A stretch of 64,000 nt of DNA from Streptomyces sp. WZ.A104 (GTDB lineage: Bacteria > Actinomycetota > Actinomycetes > Streptomycetales > Streptomycetaceae). The notes under the pieces were generated by a model. It saw only the letters and a program-made list of their open reading frames with translations. It did no database searches and was not told where the DNA came from. Every line of letters starts with the position of its first letter. Positions within the stretch are counted from its first letter, which is position 1. The stretch spans positions 1 to 64,000 of the forward strand of contig NZ_NWVL01000040.1 of NCBI RefSeq assembly GCF_002382885.1. Reading direction: 5' to 3'. This document shows positions 17,140 to 24,916 of this stretch, in pieces. The position numbers and the translations under genes were made by a program.

Positions 17140-17418
17140 TCAGCAGCCGCCGGCCACGGCCGGGATGATCGAGACACCTGCACCGTCGGGCGTGGCCGCG
17201 TCCAGGCCGCCCTCGAAGCGCACGTCGTCGTCGTTGACGTACACGTTGACGAAGCGGCGCAGCTTGCCCTGGTCGTCCAGGACGCGGGCGGCGATGCCGG
17301 GGTGGTCCTTCTCCAGGGACTCGATGACCTCGGAGAGCTTCGCGCCCTCCGCCGTGACCTCGGCCTGGCCGCCCGTGTACGTACGGAGGATGGTGGGGAT
17401 GCGGACCTTGACGCTCAT
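17140..17418 (-). CDS. metO: MoaD/ThiS-family sulfur-carrier protein (probable MetO)
   Basis: 92-aa ubiquitin-like sulfur carrier. The fold begins KVRIPTILRTYTGGQAEV. The C-terminus ends IIPAVAGGC, so the diglycine that becomes a thiocarboxylate is followed by one Cys that would have to be removed first, as for CysO/QbsE-type carriers processed by a JAMM protease. It lies 32 bp downstream of a threonine-synthase-like gene under a SAM riboswitch. That arrangement matches the reported Streptomyces MetM/MetO pair, in which this protein donates sulfur for homocysteine formation. No moa or thi genes are nearby, which argues against a molybdopterin or thiamine role. Confidence 0.85.
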   Translation of the reverse strand: MSVKVRIPTILRTYTGGQAEVTAEGAKLSEVIESLEKDHPGIAARVLDDQGKLRRFVNVYVNDDDVRFEGGLDAATPDGAGVSIIPAVAGGC

Positions 17419-17450
17419 GGTGGTGCCCTTCTTCCTTCGTTCTGGGGTGG

Positions 17451-18767
17451 TCAGGCGGAGCCGAGGCCCGCGGTGCGGAACGCGTCCAGGCTCGGCTTGA
17501 TCGTCGCCGTGGCCTGCGAGGTCGCGGAGACCGCGTCGAGCGTCTTGAGTCCGTCTCCGGTGTTGACCACGACGGTGGTGAGCGCCGGGTCGATGACGCC
17601 GGCCTCGATGAGCTTCTTCGTCACGCCGAGCGTCACCCCGCCCGCCGTCTCGCCGAAGATGCCCTCGGTGCGGGCCAGCAGCTTGATCGCGTCGACGACC
17701 TGCTCGTCGGTGACGTCCTCCACCGCGCCGCCGGTACGGCGGGCGATGTCCAGGACGTACGGGCCGTCCGCCGGGTTGCCGATGGCCAGGGACTTGGCGA
17801 TGGTGTTCGGCTTCTGGGGCCGCACGACGTCGTGACCGGCCTTGAAGGCGGCGGAGACCGGGGAGCAGCCCTCGGCCTGGGCTCCGAAGATCTTGTACGG
17901 CCTGTCCTCGACCAGGCCGAGCTTGATGAGCTCCTGGAGCCCCTTGTCGATCTTCGTCAGCTGGGAGCCGGACGCGATCGGGATGACGATCTGGTCGGGC
18001 AGCCGCCAGCCGAGCTGTTCGCAGATCTCGTACGCCAGGGTCTTGGAGCCCTCGCCGTAGTACGGGCGGAGGTTGACGTTGACGAAGCCCCAGCCCTCGC
18101 CGAGCGGATCGCCGATGAGCTCGGAGCAGAAGCGGTTGACGTCGTCGTAATTGCCCTCGATGCCGACCAGTTCACCGCCGTACACCGCGGCCATGACGAC
18201 CTTGCCCTGCTCCAGGTCGTGCGGGATGAACACGCAGGAGCGCAGTCCCGCGCGGGCGGCGGCGGCACCGACGGCCCCGGCCAGGTTGCCCGTGGAGGAG
18301 CAGGAGAGGGTGGTGAAACCGAAGGCGCGGGCGGCCTCGACGGCGATCGCGACGACGCGGTCCTTGAAGGAGTGCGTCGGGTTGCCGGAGTCGTCCTTCA
18401 CGTACAGGCCGCCGGTGACGCCCAGCTCACGGGCGAGGTTGTCGGCCTTGACCAGCTTGGTGAAGCCGGGGTTGAGGTTGGGCTTCTGCGCGACGTCGGC
18501 GGGGACCGGCAGCAGCGGGGCGTAGCGCCAGATGTTGTCCGGACCGGCCTCGATGCGCGCCTTCAGCTCCTCGGGGGAACCGGCGGGCAGGTCGTACGCC
18601 ACTTCCAGCGGCCCGAAACAGGACGCACAGGCGAAAAGGGGGCCGAGCTCGAAACGCTCGCCGCACTCGCGGCAGGAAAGCGCCGCGGCGGGACCGAGGT
18701 CCACGGAAGGCGTAGTGGTGGTGGTGCCGGGGGTGGCGGCGTTACCTGCAACTGTCTGAACAGCCAT
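17451..18767 (-). CDS. metM: Threonine-synthase-family PLP enzyme, probable homocysteine synthase MetM (commonly annotated thrC)
   Basis: 438-aa fold-type II PLP enzyme acting on O-phosphohomoserine. An N-terminal zinc ribbon (CRECGERF...CASCFG, about residues 31-52) precedes the catalytic domain. The PLP lysine lies in NPTHSFKDR, and a Gly-rich SCSSTGNLAGA loop binds phosphate. Sequence alone reads as threonine synthase. The SAM riboswitch upstream and the sulfur carrier downstream instead point to methionine supply: sulfur from the carrier thiocarboxylate replaces phosphate to give homocysteine. The MetM/MetO route has been reported for Streptomyces. Plain threonine synthase activity remains possible; the usual hom-thrC-thrB cluster would then sit elsewhere. 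Confidence 0.85.
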   Translation of the reverse strand: MAVQTVAGNAATPGTTTTTPSVDLGPAAALSCRECGERFELGPLFACASCFGPLEVAYDLPAGSPEELKARIEAGPDNIWRYAPLLPVPADVAQKPNLNPGFTKLVKADNLARELGVTGGLYVKDDSGNPTHSFKDRVVAIAVEAARAFGFTTLSCSSTGNLAGAVGAAAARAGLRSCVFIPHDLEQGKVVMAAVYGGELVGIEGNYDDVNRFCSELIGDPLGEGWGFVNVNLRPYYGEGSKTLAYEICEQLGWRLPDQIVIPIASGSQLTKIDKGLQELIKLGLVEDRPYKIFGAQAEGCSPVSAAFKAGHDVVRPQKPNTIAKSLAIGNPADGPYVLDIARRTGGAVEDVTDEQVVDAIKLLARTEGIFGETAGGVTLGVTKKLIEAGVIDPALTTVVVNTGDGLKTLDAVSATSQATATIKPSLDAFRTAGLGSA

Positions 18768-18783
18768 GATGGCGGAGGCCCTT

Positions 18784-18916
18784 TCTCCTCATCTTCCTCG
18801 CGACGCATTTCGCCACAAGACGGAATTGGCACCTTCCCCACCGTGACCTCGCGGTCGGTAGGAGGGTTGCCGGGACTTCAACGGGCCGTTCCCTCAGTCC
18901 CTCTGGATGAGCTCTA
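18784..18916 (-). ncRNA. SAM riboswitch (S-box, SAM-I type) in the metM leader
   Basis: Read on the minus strand the leader has the S-box landmarks in order: GAGCTCATCCAGAGGGACTG (P1 5' side and P2 start), GAGGGA, CGGCCC, GAAGTCCCGGCAACC (P2 closing and the conserved GGCAACC), then GGTGCCAATTCC (P3/J3-4) and AGGAAGATGAGGAG closing P1. It ends about 17 bp before the metM start, so ligand binding probably controls translation initiation or a leader terminator. It ties the downstream pair to methionine/SAM metabolism. Confidence 0.92.
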
Positions 18917-19066
18917 TGGCGCTGGATCTTCGATCCAGGCGTTTATGTGCGGTGTGACCCCGACATGCGACGGTCATCCGCGTTGTTCAAGACTGTAACC
19001 GAAGCACCGGACCGTTGAGATAGTCGTCCGAACCGCGAGATGGATCACACACAGGGAGTGCCGACC

Positions 19067-20017
19067 GTGCTCGAAGAGGTGGAGCGCTGGCTGACCAGGC
19101 GTTCCTGGTCGTGCGACGACCGCCCGCTGGACCGGCTCACCGACGCCCGGGCCGCCGACCCCCACCGCACGTCGGTGAGCGTGGTGCTGCCCGCACTGAA
19201 CGAGGAGGCCACGGTCGGGGCGATCGTGACGACGATCCGGCGCGAGCTGATGGAGAAGGTCCGGCTGGTCGACGAGCTCGTGGTGATCGACTCCGGCTCC
19301 ACCGACGCCACCGCCGCCGTCGCCCGGGCGGCGGGCGCCCGAGTGGTCCACCGGGACGCGATCCTCCCCCGTATCCCGGCCCTGCCCGGCAAGGGCGAGG
19401 TGCTGTGGCGGTCGCTCCTGGTGACCAGCGGCGAGATCGTCTGCTTCGTCGACGCCGACCTGAAGGACTTCTCGGCGGACTTCGTCTCGGGGACGGTCGG
19501 ACCGCTGCTGACCGACCCCGCCGTCCAGTTCGTCAAGGCGATGTACGACCGTCCGCTCGGCAACAGCGCAGGTCAGGGCGGCCGGGTCACCGAGCTGGTG
19601 GCCCGGCCGCTGCTCAATCTGCACTGGCCGCAGCTGGCCGGATTCGTACAGCCGCTGGGCGGGGAGTACGCAGTGCGGCGCTCGCTGCTGGAGCGGCTGC
19701 CGTTCCCGGTCGGTTACGGGGTGGAGCTGGGGCTGCTGGTGGACGCGCTGCACACCGTGGGCCTGGACGCGCTGGGCCAGGTCGACGTCGGGGTGCGCGT
19801 CCACCGCCACCAGGACGGGCAGGCGCTGGGCCGGATGGCGGCGGCGATCTACCGCACGGCGCAGCTGCGGCTCTCCCGGGGCCATCTGGTGCGGCCCGCG
19901 CTGACCCAGTTCGAACGCAGCGCGGAGGGGTTCGTGCCGCACACCCATGCGGTGGACACGGAGGAGCGGCCGCCGATGCGGGAGATCGCGGAGTACGCGG
20001 AGCGCCACGCGGCATGA
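19067..20017 (+). CDS. gpgS: Glucosyl-3-phosphoglycerate synthase
   Basis: 316-aa GT81-type glycosyltransferase transferring glucose from a nucleotide sugar to 3-phosphoglycerate, the first step to glucosylglycerate (and polymethylated glucose polysaccharides in mycobacteria). The GT-A core is clear: VSVVLPALNEEATVGAIV, then VIDSGSTDAT, the metal-binding FVDADLKDF, and a GGEYAVRRSLLERLPFPVGYGVE acceptor region. The GTG at 19067 is preferred because GGGAG sits 8-9 nt upstream; an in-frame ATG at 19040 lacks one. It is divergent from the metM riboswitch leader and followed by otsA. Confidence 0.92.
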   Translation: MLEEVERWLTRRSWSCDDRPLDRLTDARAADPHRTSVSVVLPALNEEATVGAIVTTIRRELMEKVRLVDELVVIDSGSTDATAAVARAAGARVVHRDAILPRIPALPGKGEVLWRSLLVTSGEIVCFVDADLKDFSADFVSGTVGPLLTDPAVQFVKAMYDRPLGNSAGQGGRVTELVARPLLNLHWPQLAGFVQPLGGEYAVRRSLLERLPFPVGYGVELGLLVDALHTVGLDALGQVDVGVRVHRHQDGQALGRMAAAIYRTAQLRLSRGHLVRPALTQFERSAEGFVPHTHAVDTEERPPMREIAEYAERHAA

Positions 20018-20085
20018 AGAGGTTCGCCGGGCGGTGTGCGGGCCGAGGCGTTTGGCGGCTTCCGTAACGGGCTAGGTTCCGCTAC

Positions 20086-21477
20086 ATGGTCTCCGAGCAC
20101 GCACCCAACTCGACTGCCCAGGTTCTCGTCGCGTCCAACCGCGGCCCGGTCTCGTACACGCTCGGTGAGGACGGGACGCTCGACGCCAGGCGCGGCGGCG
20201 GCGGCCTCGTCTCCGGGCTGAGCGCCGTGGACGACAAGCTGTGGGTCTGCGCGGCCCTCGGCGACGGCGACCGCGAGGCCGTGCGACGCGGGGTCGGTGA
20301 GCCGGGCGTCCGGATGCTGGACATCGACGCCGAGGTGCACGCCGACGCGTACAACGGCATCGCCAACTCCGTGCTGTGGTTCGTCCACCACCTGCTCTAC
20401 CAGACCCCCGTCGAGCCGGTCTTCGACGCGGAGTTCCGCCGCCGGTGGGCCTCGTACGAGACGTACAACCGGGCCTTCGCCCGGGCGCTCGCCGAGGAGG
20501 CCGGCCCCGGGGCGGCGGTCCTCGTCCAGGACTACCACCTGGCACTGGTCCCCGGGATGCTCCGCGAACTGCGCCCCGACCTGAGGATCGGCCACTTCTC
20601 GCACACCCCGTGGGCGCCCGTCGACTACTTCCGGCTGCTGCCCGACGACATCGCCGAGCAGCTGCTGCGCGGCATCCTCGGCGCGGACCGGGCCGCGTTC
20701 CTGACCCGCCGCTGGGCGGACGCGTTCATCGGCTGCTGTACGGAGTTCCTCGGCGGGACCGGCGGCACCCGGATCGGGGTGCACGGGCTGGGGGCCGACG
20801 CCGACTTCCTGCGGCGGCGGTCCCGGGAACCGGACGTGGACGACCGGATGGCGGCGCTGCGCGAGCAGATCGGCGAGGGCCGGAAGACCATCGTCCGGGT
20901 GGACCGCACGGAGCTGTCCAAGAACATCGTGCGCGGCCTGCACGCGTACCGGGCCCTGCTGGACGCCCACCCGGAATGGCGCGAGCGAGTCGTGCACATC
21001 GCCTTCGCCTACCCCTCCCGCCAGGACCTCGCGGTGTACCGGGACTACACGGCCGCGGTGCAGTCCCTGGCCACGGAGATCAACGGGGCGTACGGGACGG
21101 AGAGCTGGACGCCGGTGGTCCTCCACGTCAAGGACGACTTCGCCCGCTCGCTGGCCGCCTACCGGCTGGCGGACGTGGCGCTGGTCAACCCGATCCGCGA
21201 CGGCATGAACCTGGTCGCCAAGGAGGTCCCCGTCGTCTCCGACCACGGCTGCGCGCTGGTGCTGTCGCGGGAGGCGGGGGCGTACGAGGAACTGGGCGAG
21301 GACGCGATCGTGGTGAACCCGTACGACGTGGTGGGCACGGCGGAGGCACTGCACGAGGCCCTGTCGATGGGCTCCGAGGAGCGGACGGGCCGCACGAAGC
21401 GGCTGGCGGAGGCCGCGACCGCACTGCCGCCGCAGCGGTGGTTCCTGGACCAGCTGGAGGCGCTTCGGGAGGGGTGA
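20086..21477 (+). CDS. otsA: Alpha,alpha-trehalose-6-phosphate synthase
   Basis: 463-aa GT20 enzyme forming trehalose-6-phosphate from a nucleotide-glucose and glucose-6-phosphate. Typical segments are NRGPVSY with a GGGGLVSGL loop near the N-terminus, VQDYHLALVP, GHFSHTPWAP, VDRTELSKNI, and NPIRDGMNLVAKE with the C-terminal nucleotide-binding residues. The length is normal for bacterial OtsA. The matching phosphatase (otsB) lies 3.4 kb away on the other strand, separated by a small regulator/DUF6415 island. Confidence 0.95.
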   Translation: MVSEHAPNSTAQVLVASNRGPVSYTLGEDGTLDARRGGGGLVSGLSAVDDKLWVCAALGDGDREAVRRGVGEPGVRMLDIDAEVHADAYNGIANSVLWFVHHLLYQTPVEPVFDAEFRRRWASYETYNRAFARALAEEAGPGAAVLVQDYHLALVPGMLRELRPDLRIGHFSHTPWAPVDYFRLLPDDIAEQLLRGILGADRAAFLTRRWADAFIGCCTEFLGGTGGTRIGVHGLGADADFLRRRSREPDVDDRMAALREQIGEGRKTIVRVDRTELSKNIVRGLHAYRALLDAHPEWRERVVHIAFAYPSRQDLAVYRDYTAAVQSLATEINGAYGTESWTPVVLHVKDDFARSLAAYRLADVALVNPIRDGMNLVAKEVPVVSDHGCALVLSREAGAYEELGEDAIVVNPYDVVGTAEALHEALSMGSEERTGRTKRLAEAATALPPQRWFLDQLEALREG

Positions 21478-21618
21478 GGCGCACGTGCCGGTGCCGAGGC
21501 CTCGCCCGGCCGCCCTTGGCACACGTGACGGAAGCCCGTCCGGCCGCCCCCGTCATCGTGGCTGACTCTCGTGGGCTGAGGTCCACACGGGGCCACAAGG
21601 GGAGGCAGTCGTCGCAGG

Positions 21619-22941
21619 TCAGGGCTGGGGTGTCAGCAGGTGCTCGGCGCGCTGGACGAGGGCGTCGACCTCGGCCACGCTGCGGTAGCGGTCCAGGCGG
21701 GTGCTCATGTCCTCGGCGGCCTCGGCGATCTTCACCGACCGGACACCGTCTGCGCAGTCCAGGAACTCCGTCCACGTGGACAGGGCCGCGTCGAGGTCAC
21801 CCTGCCGCAGGCGCACCTTCCCGAGGTCCGCGAGGACGATCGCCCGGCTCCTGCGCCGGTCCAGGCCGTGGATGTCGAGCGCCTGCTCCAGATGCCCGGC
21901 CGCGCCGTCCAGGTCGCCGAGCCGGGAGAGGATCATCCCAGAATGGTGGGCCCACCGGCCGATGCTGAAGTGCGACGCCCACGACTCGCCGGGCGGATGC
22001 CCGGGGTTCCGCTCGATCGCGGTCTGCGAGGCGGCGAGTGCCTGCCCCGCCATACGGCGGTCCCCGTCGAGAGCTGCCGCGTCAGCCAGGGTGGTCTGGT
22101 AGTAAGACACCGCCCTCGGGTCGTCGATCGTCTTCGCCTCCTGCACGCACCGCTCGGACAGCCGCAAAGCGACCGCCCCGAACTTCGGGCCCAGATCGAT
22201 CGCCTGCACGGCCAATCCGCGCAGCGCCGTCGCGGACAACTCCGGGTCGCCGGCCTCAGCCGCGAGCGCGAACGCGTGCCCGTAGTACCGCTGAGCCATG
22301 CCCTGATTGCCCTCGTCCTGGGCCATCCACCCGGCCAGGTGTACGAGCTGCGACGTCGCCGCGTACAGAGCCCGGCCGGTCGCCTCGTTGTACGAGCCGT
22401 TCAGCCACCGGTCGACGTCCTCTGTCAGGTAGCGCACGACCAGGTGGCGGGCGTGACCACCGCCCAGCTCGGCCGCCGTGTCACCGAGGGCCTTCGACAT
22501 GGACCGCACGGCGTCGACCTCGCCCATGCCCACGCGCACACCACTGGCCCGGTTCACCCGCCGCTGTATGCCCTCCGGGTCCGGCAGGCCAAGAGCGTTC
22601 AGCGCGTAGGCGCTGGACGCTGCCAGGAAGTTCCGCCGAAGCACGTCGCTCCTTCCCAACTCGACTACGGACGCCACGGTATCCGCCGCTCCCGGTTCCG
22701 GCCGGGCGGATTGCGCTGCCTCCAGTAAGGCCGGGTCCAGGTCCAGAACCCCGACCAGGTACGGCAGCCAGTACTTCGGCGTGCGACCGCCCGCCACCCA
22801 TCGCCGTACCGACTGCCGGTCCAGTCCGTCAGGGCCACGGCCTTCGGCGATGCCGAGTTCACGGGCGAGCTTCGTCGGACCCCAGCCGCGCACCTCGTAC
22901 GCCTGCCGGATCAGCTCACCGACCGTCGGGGTGTTGGACAC
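21619..22941 (-). CDS. XRE-family transcriptional regulator with TPR-like domain
   Basis: 440-aa regulator. The N-terminal helix-turn-helix spans about residues 5-65 (GELIRQAYEVRGWGPTKLAREL, then LDRQSVRRWVAGGR). A linker containing SDVLRRNFLAASSAYALNAL follows, then an alpha-helical tetratricopeptide-like region to the C-terminus. Such Streptomyces proteins commonly sit next to DUF6415 genes in natural-product-type loci. It is divergent from the DUF6415 gene, with about 180 bp between them that contain four 10-bp repeats. Confidence 0.88.
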   Translation of the reverse strand: MSNTPTVGELIRQAYEVRGWGPTKLARELGIAEGRGPDGLDRQSVRRWVAGGRTPKYWLPYLVGVLDLDPALLEAAQSARPEPGAADTVASVVELGRSDVLRRNFLAASSAYALNALGLPDPEGIQRRVNRASGVRVGMGEVDAVRSMSKALGDTAAELGGGHARHLVVRYLTEDVDRWLNGSYNEATGRALYAATSQLVHLAGWMAQDEGNQGMAQRYYGHAFALAAEAGDPELSATALRGLAVQAIDLGPKFGAVALRLSERCVQEAKTIDDPRAVSYYQTTLADAAALDGDRRMAGQALAASQTAIERNPGHPPGESWASHFSIGRWAHHSGMILSRLGDLDGAAGHLEQALDIHGLDRRRSRAIVLADLGKVRLRQGDLDAALSTWTEFLDCADGVRSVKIAEAAEDMSTRLDRYRSVAEVDALVQRAEHLLTPQP

Positions 22942-22992
22942 CTCAGCCCCTTTCCGTGGTCACCGGCGCGGCGTGCGGGCCGCCCCTCGCGC

Positions 22993-23031
22993 TGGCCTAC
23001 ACGGGCCTACACGGGCCTACACGGGCCTACA
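22993..23031. repeat. Four 10-bp tandem repeats in a divergent promoter region
   Basis: GGCCTACACG repeats with a period of exactly 10 bp, close to one helical turn, between the XRE regulator and the DUF6415 gene. Same-face spacing is compatible with cooperative regulator binding. It may also be a simple slippage repeat. Confidence 0.8.
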
Positions 23032-23120
23032 GCCTGGCACCTACTCACGCACTGTGAACAGCCGTTGACTGGACATCACACCGAAGTGACAGGACAGCAA
23101 CGGAGAACGGTGATCAGTTC

Positions 23121-23492
23121 GTGCACACTTCCGACAAGACGCAGTTCACGAGTGCCGACGTTGTGGCGGACGTCAGCCTCGCGCTCGCCCTCGCGCAGAC
23201 CAGACCGACAGGCGAGGCGGCCGACTCGCTGCGGCAGCGGCTGCGCGGCTACATCGGCGTCCTGGCGGACCCCGCCGACACGTACGCCGACGGCCTGGGC
23301 GACAGCCGTGCGAAGGACATCGCCGTAAACACCGTTCGTCACGCCCGCGCGGTAGCCCTCGACCCGGTCACCGACCCGGCAGCGAACATGCGGCTGCTGG
23401 CCAAGTCCACTGACTCGCTGTTCCGTTACGCGGCTGCGGTGCGGCAGTGGCCGCCCCAGGTATGCCCCCCGGACTCGCCGGCCTGCCCATAG
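23121..23492 (+). CDS. DUF6415 family protein
   Basis: 123-aa all-alpha protein. The family is named in current annotation as a natural-product-biosynthesis-associated protein of unknown function. Visible features are helical segments ADVVADVSLALALAQ, AADSLRQRLRGYI and AANMRLLAKSTDSLFRYAAAV, and a Cys-containing Pro-rich tail (VCPPDSPACP). The GTG start is preceded by GGAG at some distance. It is the first gene of a short plus-strand group with the Cys-tailed protein and methyltransferase, divergent from the XRE regulator. Confidence 0.75.
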   Translation: MHTSDKTQFTSADVVADVSLALALAQTRPTGEAADSLRQRLRGYIGVLADPADTYADGLGDSRAKDIAVNTVRHARAVALDPVTDPAANMRLLAKSTDSLFRYAAAVRQWPPQVCPPDSPACP

Positions 23493-23603
23493 GGCAGGTG
23501 TTCGGCGAACGGGGCAGGCCCGGTGGAGTCGCCCCCGACTCCACCTCATCCGGGCCCGCCCCACCCTGCACCACTCGAAACACTGATCGAGAGGAGCACG
23601 ACC

Positions 23604-24065
23604 ATGACCCTGCTGGCCATCGAGCCGGAGGCCGCCGAGGCCCCCGAGTTCCGTGACCCCCGCACCTTCGTCAAGCCGGAAGTGTGGGAGCGCGAGATCG
23701 CCCTGCTCATGCGCGACAACCCCTTCGACGAGGTGATGGCGACCCCGCTGTTCCACGCGGCCGTGTCGTACCTGGTCACTGCCATGGAGAAGTGGGGCCG
23801 AGGCCTGGAGATGTGCTGCGGCCGCATCGTCGACATCGCCGTGCACGTCTTCATCCTGGACACCCGCAACTACCGGGAGTTCTGCGCCGAGCACTTCGAC
23901 GGCCGGTTCCTGGAGCACATCCCGGAGATCGCGTTCAAGTACGACGGCTCCGTGGAGCGCACCGCCCAGATCATCGCGGACAACGGGTTCGAGGTGGACT
24001 GGAAGCTGTGGGAGGCCGACTACGCCAAGTGCGGGCCGTGTTCGCCCGGCTCGAACTGCCACTGA
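23604..24065 (+). CDS. Glycine-rich-domain-type protein with Cys-rich C-terminal tail
   Basis: 153-aa protein resembling a Streptomyces group annotated 'glycine-rich domain-containing'. The conserved core is VDIAVHVFILDTRNYREFC followed by GRFLEHIPE (about residues 77-113). The C-terminus ends CGPCSPGSNCH, three Cys and one His in eleven residues, which could bind metal or be modified. The ATG is preceded by GAGAGGAG. Function is unknown. Its partners (DUF6415, XRE/TPR regulator, methyltransferase) suggest a small specialised-metabolite or signalling locus. Confidence 0.65.
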   Translation: MTLLAIEPEAAEAPEFRDPRTFVKPEVWEREIALLMRDNPFDEVMATPLFHAAVSYLVTAMEKWGRGLEMCCGRIVDIAVHVFILDTRNYREFCAEHFDGRFLEHIPEIAFKYDGSVERTAQIIADNGFEVDWKLWEADYAKCGPCSPGSNCH

Positions 24066-24223
24066 CCCGGTACCCGACTACCGCCCGGGGGTGCCTCGTG
24101 CACCCCCGGGCACCACTTTGCCTATTCCCGAGCAAGTCACGGCATTCGCCCACGACACAGGGGCGACGCGAGTAGCTTGGCGGCCCCCGCCAGCAACCGT
24201 CACCGCGCCATTCCGGAGAAGCG

Positions 24224-24895
24224 ATGCTCAGCGCCGCCCCCAGTACCCCCGCCGAATACTGGGACAAGTACAAGCCACACCGAGGCGAGGGTCCCCAGCC
24301 CCGTCCTGCGGCCGACCGGTTCAGCTGGACCGGCCTCGACGAGGAAGGGCCGGGTGCCGAACTCCTGGGCAGCCCGGCGACCGCCCTGGACCTGGGGCCG
24401 GCGGAGGGCGAGAACGCCGCCTTCCTCGCCCGCGCCGGGGTCGAGGTGACCGCCGTCGACTTCTCGGCCGTACAGGTCGACCGCGCCCGTGCCTTCTGGG
24501 CCGACGAACCGGGTCTGACATTCGTTCTTGCCGACGTGTGCACCTTCCTGGACGACGATCCAAGGGAGTACGAAGCCGTCTACTCGACATGGGGGGCGGT
24601 CTGGTTCGCCGATCCCGAGCAGCTGTTCCCGCGCGTCGCCGCGCGCCTCGCGCCGGGCGGCGTCTTCGGCTTCTCGCATCGCGAGCCGGTGACCGGGCAG
24701 TACGGGGCCCAGCGGATGGGCGGCAAGTGGCTGAAGGGCCGCGAGACCGACCTCACGGTGCTGCGCTGGCAGTACGGGCCCGGGCAGTGGGCGGACATCC
24801 TCAAACGGCACGGCTTCGCGGCCGTCCGCACGGAGGTGCTGCCGAACCCGGACCGAGCCGCTCTCGGCACGCTGCTCGTGACCGCGAAGGCCTGA
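24224..24895 (+). CDS. Class I SAM-dependent methyltransferase
   Basis: 223-aa Rossmann-fold methyltransferase. Motif I is ALDLGPAEGENAAFLA (about residues 61-76, with GPAEG in place of the usual GxGxG), then VTAVDFSAVQVDRA and the VLADVCTFL acidic motif. Motif IV (DxxxS/P) is replaced by EAVYSTWGAVWF. The substrate is not evident. It is convergent with otsB, 21 bp away, and may belong with the DUF6415 group upstream (158-bp gap). Confidence 0.85.
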   Translation: MLSAAPSTPAEYWDKYKPHRGEGPQPRPAADRFSWTGLDEEGPGAELLGSPATALDLGPAEGENAAFLARAGVEVTAVDFSAVQVDRARAFWADEPGLTFVLADVCTFLDDDPREYEAVYSTWGAVWFADPEQLFPRVAARLAPGGVFGFSHREPVTGQYGAQRMGGKWLKGRETDLTVLRWQYGPGQWADILKRHGFAAVRTEVLPNPDRAALGTLLVTAKA

Positions 24896-24916
24896 CGCCC
24901 GGCCGGGGCCCTCCGC

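Noticed and set aside
17451..18767. Calling the PLP enzyme simply as the housekeeping threonine synthase
   Set aside because: The SAM riboswitch and adjacent sulfur carrier fit methionine synthesis better; kept as an alternative in the entry.
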